From the NCBI GenBank assembly GCA_963788935.1, contig CAWBIM010000004.1:1302001-1366000 (forward strand): a DNA stretch of 64,000 bases, given 5' to 3'. A program made the position numbers and the translations under genes. Below are positions 1 through 8,639 of the stretch, in pieces. The notes under the pieces were generated by a model. That model had not been told where the DNA came from and ran no database searches. It saw nothing but the letters and a program-made list of their open reading frames with translations. This DNA is from JAOPZW01 sp963788935. Its GTDB lineage: Bacteria > Actinomycetota > Thermoleophilia > Solirubrobacterales > Solirubrobacteraceae. Position 1 is the stretch's first letter. Each line of letters begins with the position of its first letter.

Positions 1-47
1 GCCGCCCGGGGGACCATGCGTTTGTGCGGAAGAGGAAGATCGGCGAC

Positions 48-493
48 ATGAGCGTCGACGTCCTCACCGAGGCCGAGATCGCCCGTCCGCGCGCGGAGGT
101 CGCCGCGTACGCGGCCGACATCGACAAGACCACGTCGTGGTACGTCAACATCACGTCGGTCGAGTGGGAGACGACGCCGCCGCTCGCGGTCGGCTCGCGC
201 GTCGCATTCGTCGCGCAGTTCCTCGGCCGCCGCATCGCCGTACACGTACGAGGTCGTCGAGCTCGTGCCCGGGCGAGCGGCTCGTCATGCGCACCGCCGA
301 GGGGCCGTTCCCGATGGAGACCACCTACACGTGGGCCGACGCCGGCCCCGGCGCGACGCGGATGACGCTGCGCAACCGCGGTGAGCCGGCGGGCTTCGGC
401 CGCGTCGCCGCCCCGCTGATGGCCCGCGCGATGCGCCGCGCCAACCAGCGCGACCTCGCGCGCCTGAAGGAGATCCTCGAGCAGCCGGGCTGA
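48..493 (+). CDS. SRPBCC (START-like) polyketide cyclase/dehydrase family protein, frame-broken
   Basis: Small lipid/hydrophobic-ligand-binding START-type fold, about 148 residues when read across two breaks. The N-terminal part (MSVDVLTEAEIARPRAEVAAYA) runs in one frame to about position 238. The C-terminal part (MRTAEGPFPMETTYTW then a conserved TLRNRGEPAGF) is in another frame from about 275. The middle piece YTYEVVELVPG lies in the third frame, so two net +1 shifts are needed near 239 and 270. An AGGAAG ribosome site lies about 9 bases before the ATG at 48. No enzymatic activity can be assigned; such proteins are often cytosolic ligand carriers. The frameshifts are probably sequence errors. 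Confidence 0.7.
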
Positions 494-543
494 ACGGGGC
501 CCGGCCGGCAGGCCGGTGGGCTGGCTTTGCTACGGTTCACCTA

Positions 544-858
544 TTGGTTAACGATCCGTTCAAGGCCCTCTCGCACCCGATCCGCCGCGGGATCGTCGAG
601 CGCCTCGCGGCCGGCCCCGCCACCGTCGGCGACGCCACGCGCGGGTTCGCCGTCTCGAAGCCCGCGATCTCCAAGCACCTGAAGGTGCTCGAGGAGACCG
701 GCGTCGTGACCCGCGTCGTCGAGGGCCGCCACCACCGGCTCTCGCTCGAACCGGGCGCCCTCGCCGAGGCGACCGACTGGATGGATCGCCAGCGCGCCCT
801 GTGGGGCCGCCTGTTCGACGTCGTCGACGACTACCTCAAGGAGGACCATCCCCGATGA
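544..858 (+). CDS. ArsR/SmtB-family winged-helix transcriptional regulator
   Basis: 104-residue winged-helix repressor of the metal-independent ArsR type that often sits with START-domain genes. The recognition helix region reads SKPAISKHLKVLEETGVV (about residues 38-55), preceded by ALSHPIRRGIVERL, which is typical of the family. I see no CxC metal site. The only early start is TTG at 544, directly behind a short AT-containing stretch, so the message may be leaderless. It overlaps the next gene by 4 bases (ATGA) and is probably co-transcribed with the DUF899 and SRPBCC genes. It is paralogous in layout to the ArsR/SRPBCC pair at 19.0-19.8 kb. Confidence 0.88.
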   Translation: MVNDPFKALSHPIRRGIVERLAAGPATVGDATRGFAVSKPAISKHLKVLEETGVVTRVVEGRHHRLSLEPGALAEATDWMDRQRALWGRLFDVVDDYLKEDHPR

Positions 859-1529
859 ACCTGCCGCCCGTCGTGTCCGCGGAGGAATGGGACGCCGCCC
901 GCGCCGAGATGCTCGTCAAGGAGAAGGAGCTCACCCGCGCGCGCGACGCGCTCGCCGCCCAGCGCCGCCGGATGCCGCGCCTGGCGGTCGAGAAGGACTA
1001 CCGCTTCGAGGGCTCCGACGGCCCCGCGAGCCTGCTCGACCTCTTCGCCGGCCGTCGCCAGCTCGTGATCTACCGCTTCTTCTACGAGCCGGGCGTCGCG
1101 AGCTTCCCCGAGCGCGGCTGCCCGGGCTGCTCGTTCCTCGCCGACCAGATCGCGAACCTCGCGCACCTCAACGCGCGCGACACGACGCTCGCGTTCGTCT
1201 CCCGCGCGCCGCAGGCCGACATCCGCGACTGGAAGGCGCGGATGGGCTGGGAGCAGATCCCGTGGTACACGCTCACCGACGACTTCGACAAGGACTTCGG
1301 CGTCGACGAGTGGCACGGCACCAACGCCTTCCTGCGCGAGGGCGACGCGGTGTTCCGCACCTACTTCATCGACAGCCGCGGCGACGAGGCGATGGGTTCG
1401 ACCTGGGCCTACCTCGACATGACCGCCCTCGGCCGGCAGGAGGCGTGGGAGGACTCGCCCGACGGCTACCCCCAGACGGCGCCGTACCAGTGGTGGCGCT
1501 ACCACGACGCCTACGGCGACGCCGCGTGA
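855..1529 (+). CDS. DUF899 family thioredoxin-like protein
   Basis: 224 residues with the full DUF899 pattern: an N-terminal helix of the EEW/KEKELTRARDAL type, then a thioredoxin-like core containing YRFFYEPG, a CPGCSFLAD motif (residues about 92-100) and a WHGTNAFLR segment. The C-terminal GRQEAWEDSPDGYPQTAPYQ-WWRYHD block is a hallmark of the family. The biochemical function is unknown; the CPGC pair suggests a redox fold. ATG start at 855 overlaps the ArsR stop; its own stop overlaps the GTG of the following SRPBCC gene, giving a tight three-gene unit. Confidence 0.88.
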   Translation: MNLPPVVSAEEWDAARAEMLVKEKELTRARDALAAQRRRMPRLAVEKDYRFEGSDGPASLLDLFAGRRQLVIYRFFYEPGVASFPERGCPGCSFLADQIANLAHLNARDTTLAFVSRAPQADIRDWKARMGWEQIPWYTLTDDFDKDFGVDEWHGTNAFLREGDAVFRTYFIDSRGDEAMGSTWAYLDMTALGRQEAWEDSPDGYPQTAPYQWWRYHDAYGDAA

Positions 1530-1960
1530 GCGACGGCCTCACCCTGCGCATGGAGCGCGAGTACCGCGCTCCGGCGCAGGCCGTCTTCGACGCGTGGACG
1601 AGCGAGGAGGTCCTGCGCCGCTGGTTCCACGCCGGCCGCGACTGGCAGACGCCCGAGGCGTCGGTCGACCTGCGCGTCGGCGGCGCCGTGCGCGTGGTCA
1701 TGCGCGACCCGCACAGCGACGCGGAGTACGGCGGCGGGGGCACCTATACCGAGATCGACCCGCCCCGCCGCCTCGCGTTCACGTGGCGGTGGGACGACGA
1801 GCCCACGCGCATGCTGATCGAGCTCGACTTCGACGAGGCCGACGGCGTGACGACCGTGCGCTTCCGCCACCACGGCCTGATCGACGAGGCCGCCGTCCGC
1901 GCGCACGAAGACGGCTGGAGCGCCGCGTTCGCGAATCTCGCCCGCGCGCTCGCCGCGTAG
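1526..1960 (+). CDS. SRPBCC/AHSA1-like (Aha1 C-terminal-type) protein
   Basis: 144-residue START/Aha1-like protein (SPBCC, CalC-type). The N-terminal MEREYRAPAQAVFDAWTSEEVLRRWF, the central GGTYTEIDPPRRLAFTW and the C-terminal HHGLIDEAAVRAHEDGWSAA blocks match the AHSA1 group normally encoded with an ArsR regulator. It starts at GTG 1526 inside the DUF899 stop codon (GTGA overlap), so translation is probably coupled. Function is unknown; ArsR-AHSA1 pairs are common in actinobacteria and are usually thought of as stress or xenobiotic responsive. Confidence 0.85.
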   Translation: MSDGLTLRMEREYRAPAQAVFDAWTSEEVLRRWFHAGRDWQTPEASVDLRVGGAVRVVMRDPHSDAEYGGGGTYTEIDPPRRLAFTWRWDDEPTRMLIELDFDEADGVTTVRFRHHGLIDEAAVRAHEDGWSAAFANLARALAA

Positions 1961-1970
1961 ACGCGCCGGC

Positions 1971-2438
1971 TCAGGTCTCGTCGGGCCACGTCCAGTGCGG
2001 GACCTCGCGGAGCGGGTGCAGCTCCGCGTCCGTCGTCGCGTTCGAGTTCTGCATCGCGACCTGCGTGCCGAACTCGACGTGCTCGCGCAGCGCCGTCCGG
2101 AACGGGGCGTCGTCGGGCAGGCCGGCCGCGTCGACGGCCGCGAGGTACAGCGCGACGAACCGCTCGCGCTGCTCCTCGGTGATGTGCAGGCCGCGGTGGA
2201 CGTCGATCAGGTGCGGGAAGCCGAGCTCGCGGCTGAAGCGGTCCGGACCGCCGAACGTCTCGGCCGTGAACATCGTCAGGTGCTCGACGTGCTGCGGCTG
2301 CCCCTCGCCGAACAGCGGCTGGAGGAGCGGATCGCGCAGGACGCTGTCGTAGAAGAGCTGCTCGAGGCGGTGCAGGGCTTCCTCGCCGCCGGCGTGCTCG
2401 AAGAGCGTCGGGCGCTCGCGGGGTGGATCGGTGGCCAT
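1971..2438 (-). CDS. Truncated hemoglobin (2/2 globin)
   Basis: 156-residue single-domain globin of the bacterial truncated family. Visible signatures are the N-terminal FEHAGGEEALHRLEQLFYDSVL, PLFGEG, a SRELGFPHLIDVHRGL segment carrying the likely proximal haem-ligand histidine, and ITEEQRERFVALYLAAVDAAGLPDD at the end of the fold. Such proteins bind O2/NO or act as haem redox partners in the cytoplasm. ATG at 2438 chosen because the alignment begins with it. Divergent from the LysR gene at 2524 across an 85-bp region holding a small palindrome. Confidence 0.85.
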   Translation of the reverse strand: MATDPPRERPTLFEHAGGEEALHRLEQLFYDSVLRDPLLQPLFGEGQPQHVEHLTMFTAETFGGPDRFSRELGFPHLIDVHRGLHITEEQRERFVALYLAAVDAAGLPDDAPFRTALREHVEFGTQVAMQNSNATTDAELHPLREVPHWTWPDET

Positions 2439-2493
2439 GGCCGCAGACCACCACGCCGCGGCGCATCCGTCCAACAACTCCCGGAGGCCGACG

Positions 2494-2508
2494 ACAACCA
2501 CCGGTTGT
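2494..2508. promoter_or_regulatory. Candidate LysR-type operator between trHb and LysR genes
   Basis: Perfect inverted repeat ACAACC-ACC-GGTTGT located 16 bp before the LysR start and 56 bp before the globin start. Its position in a divergent intergenic region next to a LysR gene makes it a plausible autoregulatory/activator box. No experimental support. Confidence 0.4.
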
Positions 2509-2523
2509 GCGACCGTTGGGGAC

Positions 2524-3479
2524 GTGGATCTCGATCTCGCGCAGGTGCGGGCCTTCGTCGCGGTCGTCGACCACGGGCACTTCGGGCGCGCGGCCGCGTC
2601 GCTCGACCTCACCCAGCAGGCGCTGTCCAAGCGCGTCGCGCGGCTCGAGGCCGGCGTCGGGACGGCTGCTCGAGCGCCGGCGCGGCGGGGTCGTGCTGAC
2701 CGCCGCCGGGGAGCGCTTCCTCCCGGGCGCGCGGCTCGTGCTCGAGGTCGCCGACCGGGCCGCGGCCGACGCTCTCGGGACGCCGCCGGAGCCCCTGCGC
2801 GTCGACGTCTGGGGCGACCTCCATCCCCCGGCGCGGCTGATCCGCGCGGCCGCGGCCGAGGACCCCGGGCTGACGGTCGAGATCAGCATGCGCCGCGACC
2901 TCGTCCAGGCCCTCGGCGCGCTCGAGCGCCACGAGATCGATCTCGCGTTCGGCAACGTCGCCGGCCTCGGCGGCCCGCTGCCGGCCGGGTTGAGCGCCGA
3001 GCTCGTCACGACCGACCCGATCGCCGCGCTCGTCAACGCGGCCGGCCCGCTCGCCGGCCGCGACCGCCTCTCCCCCGCCGACCTCGCCCGCCACCGGATC
3101 TGGTGGCCGACGGCCGGGTCGAGCCCCGAGCTGCGCGCCTTCGCCGAGGAGTACGCCGCCACGGTCGGCGCGACGCTCGTCACCGACGGCAGCAACCTCG
3201 GCCTCCCCGCGCTCGTCGAGCGCGTCGCGGGCGACCCCGGGATCGTCGTCCCGGTCGTGGCCACGTGGCCGGTCGGCGACGACGACCGCGTCCGCGTCGT
3301 GCCCCTGCGCCCGACGCCGCGCTACCCCTGGCATGCGGTGTGGCGAACGGCCGGCCGGCACCCCGCTCTGCCGCGGGTGCTGCGGGCGCTGCGTGCGGCG
3401 GCGCCCGCGCCGGACGCGGGCGAGGAGGCGTGGCTGCCGCGCGGCGGCCGACGCGGTCGAGGGCGACCTCACGCGCTGA
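2524..3479 (+). CDS. LysR-family transcriptional regulator (frame-broken)
   Basis: LysR regulator of about 318 residues when read across two net +1 shifts. The N-terminal helix-turn-helix is clear: VDLDLAQVRAFVAVVDHGHF, AAASLDLTQQALSKRVARLEAGVG; then after a break at about 2660 LLERRRGGVVLTAAGERFLPG and a substrate-binding domain to about 3440. A second break near 3450 restores the ending ...EEAWLPR-AADAVEGDLTR before a TGA at 3477, overlapping the convergent lyase gene by 11 bp. In the consensus LysR spacing (G-x-x-L-F-E-R) one residue is missing at the first break, which fits loss of a CG dinucleotide better than a one-base insertion. Likely regulates itself and the globin. Confidence 0.82.
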
Positions 3480-4683
3480 CGGCGCGCGCGCTGCGGTGGA
3501 GCGCGCCCTCGAGGTCCGCGACGAGGTCGTCGGCGTCCTCGATCCCGAGCGACAGGCGCACGGTGTTCTCCTCGATGCCCTGGCGCAGCCGCTCGGCCTC
3601 GGCGACCGCCGCGTGGGACGTCGCCACGGGCAGGCAGGCGATGCTCTCGACCCCGCCGAGGCTCGTCGCGTGGGCGATGAGGCGCAGCTCGCCGAGGAGA
3701 CGGCGCCCGCGGCCCGGGTCGCCGGCCACGGTGATCGTGACCATCCCCGAGCCGCCCGCGAGCAGCCGCCGGGCGAGCGCCGCGTCGGGATGCTCGTCGA
3801 GGAACGGGTGGGCGACGGCCGCGACGTCGGGGTGCGCGCGCAGCGCACGCGCGACCGCGAGGCCGTTGGCGTTGTGGCGGTCCATCCGCACGGCGAGCGT
3901 CTTGAGGCCGCGTTCGAGCAGGTAGGCGCCGCCGGGGTCGAGCGTCGCGCCGCGCAGCGCGGCGAGCGGGCGCAGGCGCGCGACGACCTCTTCGCTGCCG
4001 GCCACGGCGCCGGCCACGAGGTCGGTGTGGCCGTTGAGGTACTTCGTCGCGGAGTGCACGACGGCGTCGAAGCCGTGCTCATAGGGGCGGACGTTGACCG
4101 GCGAGGCGAACGTCGCGTCGACGATCGCGAGCGCGCCGTGCTCGCGGGCGAGCGCGGCCAGCCGCGGCAGGTCGGCGACGCGCAGCATCGGGTTCGACAG
4201 GGCCTCGACGAGCAGGGCGTCGGCGCCCCCGGCGAGCGCGCGGGCGAACCCGTCGAGGTCCGCGACGTCGACGTAGGTCACGCGCCGGCCCGCTGCCGCC
4301 CATTCGCCCTCGAGCAGCGCGCGTGTGTCGCCGTAGAGCTCCGCGGCGGCGACGAGCCGGCCGCCGGGCGGGACGAGCGCCGTGAGCGTCGTCCCGATCG
4401 CCGCCATCCCGGAGGCGAAGATCTCGCCCGCGGGCGCGCCCTCGAGCGCCGCGACGGCCGCGGCCACGCGCGCGTTCGTCGGGTTCCGCAGGCGGCCGTA
4501 GTACCAGGTGCCCGCGCCGCCGGTGGCCTCGACGTCGGCGAGGCCGCGCTCGTCGAGCGGGAACGTCGTCGACCGGTGGACCGGGCCGACGACGGAGGCG
4601 TCGACGGGCCGCGGCGCGGCGGGCGCGCCGTGCACGGCGACCGTCGACGGCCCGGGACGGCGGGACTCGCGGGGCTCGGTCAT
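3469..4683 (-). CDS. PLP-dependent Cys/Met metabolism (gamma-family) lyase/synthase
   Basis: 404-residue fold-type I PLP enzyme of the cystathionine gamma-synthase/beta-lyase/methionine gamma-lyase family. Visible motifs: RSTTFPLDERG at the N-terminus, WYYGRLRNPTN (phosphate-binding region), ASGMAAI, the catalytic lysine in HSATKYLNGHTDLVAGAV (around residue 205), and the C-terminal ATSLGGVESI block. It is the last gene of the hydantoinase operon and overlaps the preceding dehydrogenase by 4 bp. Exact reaction cannot be fixed; in context it may act on a sulfur amino acid released from a hydantoin-type substrate (inference). Confidence 0.85.
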   Translation of the reverse strand: MTEPRESRRPGPSTVAVHGAPAAPRPVDASVVGPVHRSTTFPLDERGLADVEATGGAGTWYYGRLRNPTNARVAAAVAALEGAPAGEIFASGMAAIGTTLTALVPPGGRLVAAAELYGDTRALLEGEWAAAGRRVTYVDVADLDGFARALAGGADALLVEALSNPMLRVADLPRLAALAREHGALAIVDATFASPVNVRPYEHGFDAVVHSATKYLNGHTDLVAGAVAGSEEVVARLRPLAALRGATLDPGGAYLLERGLKTLAVRMDRHNANGLAVARALRAHPDVAAVAHPFLDEHPDAALARRLLAGGSGMVTITVAGDPGRGRRLLGELRLIAHATSLGGVESIACLPVATSHAAVAEAERLRQGIEENTVRLSLGIEDADDLVADLEGALHRSARAVSA

Positions 4684-5711
4684 GCCGGCGTGAGGAGGAG
4701 CTTGCCGACGTGCTCGCGGCGCTCGAGCGCGACGTGCGCGGCCGCCGCCTCGGCGAGCCCGTACGTCGCCGCGACCGGGATGCGGATGCGGCCGTCGAGG
4801 GCGAGGCCGAGCGCGAGCTCGATCTCCTCGGGCGTCGCCACGCGGAAGCCGAGGATCCGCTGCCCGCGCCGGAACAGGCGGATCACGTCGAGGTCGACGT
4901 GCTCGCCCGCGTGCGCGCCGCACGTCGCGAGCCGCCCGTCGGGACGCAGCGCGTCGAGGTGGGCGCCGAACAGCGGGCCGCCGACGGTGTCGAGGACGGC
5001 GTCGACGCCGCGGCCGCCGGTCCACTCGGCGACGGCGTCGCCCACCGGCCGGTCGCGGTAGCAGAAGACCTCGTCGGCGCCGAGGTCCGCGACCGCGTCG
5101 AGCTTCGCCGGGCTGCCGACGGAGGCCAGGACGCGCGCGCCGGCGAGCTTCGCGCACTGCACGAGCGCGCTCGCCACGCCGCCGGATGCGCTCGGCACGA
5201 GGACCGTCTCCCCCGCCCGGACCTGCGCGAGCGCCACGGTCATGTGCCACGCCGTGCTGACGACCGTCTGCGACGCCGCGGCCACGGCGAAGTCGTCCTC
5301 CGAGCGCAGCGGGAGCACCGCGCGCGCGGGCACGACGACCCGCTCGGCGTAGCCGCCCCAGCGATCGGTTCCGAGGACGACGAAGTCCGGGCAGAGGTCG
5401 GGCCGCCAGCGCGTGCACCAGCGGCAGCGGCCGCAGGAGAACTGCTGCAGCGCGGTCACGGGGTCGCCCGGGCGGACGTCGCGCACCTCGGGGCCGACCT
5501 CGGCCACCGTCCCCGCGAACTCGGCCCCGAGGACGAACGGGAACGCGAAGTCCCACCGCGACGTCCCCGCGCGCGAGTCGAGGTCGGAGTGGTTGACGCC
5601 GCACGCGCGGACCTCGATCACCACGTCGTCGGGGCCCGGGAGCGGGTCGGGGAGCTCCTCGGCGCGCAGCACCTCGGGGCCGCCGTACGCCCGGAACGCG
5701 GCCGCGAGCAT
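4680..5711 (-). CDS. Zinc-type MDR alcohol dehydrogenase/quinone reductase-like
   Basis: 343-residue medium-chain dehydrogenase. GroES-like N-terminal half with CGVNHSDLDSRAG, a structural zinc-like cluster CGRCRWCTRWRPDLC (about residues 92-106), then a Rossmann half with PSASGGVASALVQCAKLAG as the cofactor-binding loop. Ends with LGLALDGRIRIPVAATYGL and KLLLTP, as in this family. It oxidises or reduces an unknown carbonyl with NAD(P). Overlaps its neighbours at both ends (1 bp with hyuE-like gene, 4 bp with the lyase), so it is clearly in the operon. Confidence 0.85.
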   Translation of the reverse strand: MLAAAFRAYGGPEVLRAEELPDPLPGPDDVVIEVRACGVNHSDLDSRAGTSRWDFAFPFVLGAEFAGTVAEVGPEVRDVRPGDPVTALQQFSCGRCRWCTRWRPDLCPDFVVLGTDRWGGYAERVVVPARAVLPLRSEDDFAVAAASQTVVSTAWHMTVALAQVRAGETVLVPSASGGVASALVQCAKLAGARVLASVGSPAKLDAVADLGADEVFCYRDRPVGDAVAEWTGGRGVDAVLDTVGGPLFGAHLDALRPDGRLATCGAHAGEHVDLDVIRLFRRGQRILGFRVATPEEIELALGLALDGRIRIPVAATYGLAEAAAAHVALERREHVGKLLLTPA

Positions 5712-6425
5712 CAGCCGACCCGCTCCGGCGCGAGCTCGGGCGGGAAGCCGTACGCGCCGCGGGTCGTGGTCCGCAGGCCGCTGCGCCAGAGGCCGTGGGC
5801 GAGCAGCGCGCCGAACGCGACGCCGTCGCACACCGGGACCCCCAGGCGTTCGGAGACGCCCGCGGCGTTGGCCGCCATCGCGCCGCAGGCGAGGACGATC
5901 GCGTCCGCGCCGAGGTCGTCGAGCGCCGCCCGGGCCGTCGCGACGATCGCATCCTGCGCGTCGGCGCCGTGCTGCTCGCGCACACCGCGCTCGAGCGCGA
6001 CGACCCCGGCGCAGCGGTCCATCCGGCCGCTCGCACGCAGGCCGTCCTCGATCGCGGCGACGCCGCGGCGCAGGGTCGTGACGACCGCGAAGCGGCGGGC
6101 GACGAGCCCGGCGGACAGCACGGCCGCCTCGCCGATGCCGACGACCGGGGCGTCGGTCAGCTCGCGGGCGGCCTCGAGGCCGGGGTCGTCGAAGCAGCCG
6201 ATGAGCCAGGCGTCGAGGTCGGGGTGCTCGCGGACGAACGCGACGACGGCGGCCGCCGCGGCGACGTGGCCGACCTCGCCCTCGATCGCCGGGTAGCCGT
6301 CGGGTCGCGGTGAGCGCCACGACCTCCGCCGCCGGGTCGAGCGCGGCCCGCGCGAGGGCGGCCATCGCGGCCGTGTCCTCGGCCGTCGTGTTCGGGTTGA
6401 TCAGGCCGAGCCGGAACGCGGCCAT
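5711..6425 (-). CDS. Asp/Glu/hydantoin racemase family protein (HyuE-like), frame-broken
   Basis: About 238 residues across one net +1 shift near 6310. N-terminal RLGLINPNTTAEDTAAM is the first racemase signature. After the break the protein reads AIEGEVGHVAAAAAV, IGCFDDPGLEAAREL (first catalytic-type cysteine, HyuE-like), VLSAGLVARRFAVVTTL and LACGAMAANAAGVSERLG (second cysteine). The CFDDPG motif favours hydantoin racemase over glutamate racemase (established family knowledge). It would epimerise 5-substituted hydantoins so that the upstream hydantoinase can use both isomers. Its place directly in the hydantoinase operon supports this. Confidence 0.8.
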
Positions 6426-7204
6426 CAGTAGGCCATCCACCCGCCGTCGACGAGGAGGTTCGTCCCGCTCATGTAGGAGCTGTCGTCGGAGGCGAGGAAC
6501 ACGGCGGCGCCGGCGACGTCCTCCGGGCGGCCGAGGCGCGAGAACGGCGTGCGGGCGCGCGAGTACTCGAGGATCTCGTCCGTGTCGGGCTCGTCGAGCG
6601 GCGTGGTGAGGATCTTGCCGGGGGCGATGGCGTTGACCATGATGCCGCGCCGGCCGAAGTCGACGGCGAGCTGGCGGGTGAGGTTGACGACGCCGCCCTT
6701 CGCCGCGCAGTAGGCCACGTGGCCCGGCGTCCCGACCATCCCGTGCTGCGAGGAGAGGTTGATGATCCGCCCGCGGACCTCGCCGCGCGGCTCCTGGCCG
6801 AGCATCTGCTCGACGGCGCGCCGGCAGCAGAGGAACACGCCGCGCAGGCCGACGGCCATGATCGCGTCCCAGTCCTCGGGCGTCGTCTCGAGCAGGCCCT
6901 TGGAGTGGCGGCCGGCGACGACGGCGTTGTTGACGATCACGTCGAGGCGCCCGCCGCGCTCCACCGCGGCCGCGACCAGCCGGTCGATGTCCTCGGTCCG
7001 CGACACGTCGGCCTCGACGAAGACGGCCGACCCGCCGCGGGCGGTGATCTCCGCGTCGGTCGGCGCGCCGCCCTCGCGCGGGTCGCGGCGGACGTCGCCG
7101 ACGACCACGTCCGCGCCGTGCTCGGCGAAGGCGAGCGCCATCGCCCGGCCGAGGCCCGAGCTGCCGCCGGTGACGACGATCGTGCGGTCAGCGAGCCGCG
7201 GCAA
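6425..7204 (-). CDS. Short-chain dehydrogenase/reductase (SDR)
   Basis: 259-residue classical SDR. Cofactor loop TGGSSGLG at residues 12-19, NNAVVAG in place of NNAG, catalytic Ser in IINLSSQHG and Tyr/Lys in YCAAK, and the C-terminal SYMSGTNLLVDGGWMAY. NAD(P)-dependent oxidoreductase with unknown substrate. Start ATG at 7204 lies inside the hydantoinase gene (17-bp overlap), and the stop touches the HyuE-like start, indicating translational coupling in the five-gene operon. Confidence 0.88.
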   Translation of the reverse strand: MPRLADRTIVVTGGSSGLGRAMALAFAEHGADVVVGDVRRDPREGGAPTDAEITARGGSAVFVEADVSRTEDIDRLVAAAVERGGRLDVIVNNAVVAGRHSKGLLETTPEDWDAIMAVGLRGVFLCCRRAVEQMLGQEPRGEVRGRIINLSSQHGMVGTPGHVAYCAAKGGVVNLTRQLAVDFGRRGIMVNAIAPGKILTTPLDEPDTDEILEYSRARTPFSRLGRPEDVAGAAVFLASDDSSYMSGTNLLVDGGWMAY

Positions 7205-8588
7205 GCCCGTCTCCGCTCGGGTCGCCCTGCGCGGCGGCGGCCGTGCGCCGCGGGCGCGGCAGGAACCGCGCCGGCGTCTCGCGCCCGAGGAACACGCCGT
7301 CCTCGGCGACGACCTCGCCGCCGGCGACGACGATGCGCGGCGGCCCCTCGAGCGCCATCCCGTCGTAGGGCGAGTAGTCCAGGCCGTCGCGGCGGGTGTC
7401 GTCGCCGACGACGATCGTGCGCGCCGGGTCCCACACGACGACGTCGGCGTCGGCCCCGGGGCGCAGCGTCCCCTTGCGCGGGTACAGGCCGAACGCGCGC
7501 GCCGGCGCGGCGCAGGCGACCTCGACGAGCCGCTCGAGCGACAGGCGCCCGCGGCGCACGCCGTGGGTCATCGCCAGGGCGAGCCGCCACTGGATGCCGG
7601 GGATGCCGTACGGCACCGCGGTCACGTCGCCGGCGACCGGACGCTTGTCGGCCTCGAGGCGCAGGTGGCCGTGGTCGGAGGCGAGCGTGTCGATCGCGCC
7701 CGAGCGCAGCCCGTCCCACAGCGCGGCGCAGTCGGCGGGCGGGCGCAGCGGCGGGGTCATCATGAAGCGCAGCGCGTCGTCGCCGGCGTAGACGCGGTCG
7801 TCGAGGACGAGGTGGTGCGCGCAGGTCTCGGCGAACACGGTCTGGCCGCGCGTGCGCGCGCGGCGGATCTCCTCGAGCGGCTCGCGGCCGGAGACGTGGA
7901 CGACGTAGGTGTCGGCGCCGGTGACCTCGGCGAGCCGCAGGAAGCGGTGGACGGCCTCGGCCTCGAGCGCGATCGGCCGGGCGCGGCCGTGCTCGCTCAG
8001 CGCGGTCGTCCCGCGCGCGCGCAGCCCCTGCGCGATGTCCGCGACCGCCCCGCCGTTCTCGCAGTGGGCCTGGACGAGCACGCCCTCACGGGCGGCCTCG
8101 CCCATGATCGCGTGGACCTGGGCGTCGTCGGCCATGATCCCGAGCTCGCGGTAGGCGAGCCACAGCTTCACGCTCGTCACGCCCGCGTCGGCGAGCGCGG
8201 CGAGGTCCCCGTCGCGGTAGGCCTCGGGCTCCCAGACGACGCCGTGGAAGCCGAGGTCGATCGGGCTCTCGGCGACCTGCTCGCGGGCGCCGCGCTCGGC
8301 CGCGGCGGCCGGCGCCTCGCCCGGGTCGGCGTCGACGAAGACGAGCGCGCTGGTCGTCCCGCCGCACAGGGCCGCGACGCCGTCGGCGTGCGCGGCGCCG
8401 AAGACGTGGGTGTGCGGGTCGACCGCGCCCGGGAGCACGAGGCAGCCGTCGGCCCGCACGACCGTCGCCGCGGGCTCGCGCACGGCCCCGACCGCCGCCA
8501 CGCGCCCGTCGCGCAGGAGGACGTCGGCCTCCGCGCGCCCGCCGTCCGTGACCACCGTGCCGCCGGCGATGAGGAGCGGTTGCGTCAC
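7188..8588 (-). CDS. Dihydropyrimidinase/hydantoinase-type amidohydrolase
   Basis: 466-residue cyclic amidase of the dihydropyrimidinase/D-hydantoinase/allantoinase superfamily that hydrolyses cyclic ureides to N-carbamoyl products. Metal motif DPHTHVFG (about residues 57-64), the usual carbamylated lysine in VTSVKLWLAY, metal-ligand histidines in QAHCENGG and VVHVSG, and the aspartate in ASDHGH. Ends with NAARAFGLYPRKGTLRPGADADVVVW-like sequence. GTG start at 8588, only 5 bp from the shared 19-bp operator, which would block transcription or translation initiation when bound. First gene of the minus-strand catabolic operon. Substrate not determinable. Confidence 0.88.
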   Translation of the reverse strand: MTQPLLIAGGTVVTDGGRAEADVLLRDGRVAAVGAVREPAATVVRADGCLVLPGAVDPHTHVFGAAHADGVAALCGGTTSALVFVDADPGEAPAAAAERGAREQVAESPIDLGFHGVVWEPEAYRDGDLAALADAGVTSVKLWLAYRELGIMADDAQVHAIMGEAAREGVLVQAHCENGGAVADIAQGLRARGTTALSEHGRARPIALEAEAVHRFLRLAEVTGADTYVVHVSGREPLEEIRRARTRGQTVFAETCAHHLVLDDRVYAGDDALRFMMTPPLRPPADCAALWDGLRSGAIDTLASDHGHLRLEADKRPVAGDVTAVPYGIPGIQWRLALAMTHGVRRGRLSLERLVEVACAAPARAFGLYPRKGTLRPGADADVVVWDPARTIVVGDDTRRDGLDYSPYDGMALEGPPRIVVAGGEVVAEDGVFLGRETPARFLPRPRRTAAAAQGDPSGDGLAAAR

Positions 8589-8593
8589 GGCGC

Positions 8594-8612
8594 GATCATA
8601 ACCGTTGTTTTG
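8594..8612. promoter_or_regulatory. Shared operator, copy 1 (hydantoinase operon)
   Basis: Sequence GATCATAACCGTTGTTTTG, left half-site GATCATAAC identical to copies 2 and 4. It lies 6 bp upstream of the hydantoinase GTG. The same 17-18 bp core recurs at 12443, 25092 and 41559 and nowhere else that I could see. Confidence 0.8.
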
Positions 8613-8639
8613 TTTTGTGCCAGGGCCCCGGTTCGCCGT

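Noticed and set aside
1744..3264. Very long antisense frames (also at 2431-5061, 15705-18551, 37548-41204, 42590-46006 and many others)
   Set aside because: Arg/Ala/Pro-rich low-complexity translations without domains, produced by G+C bias opposite or out of frame with well-supported genes.
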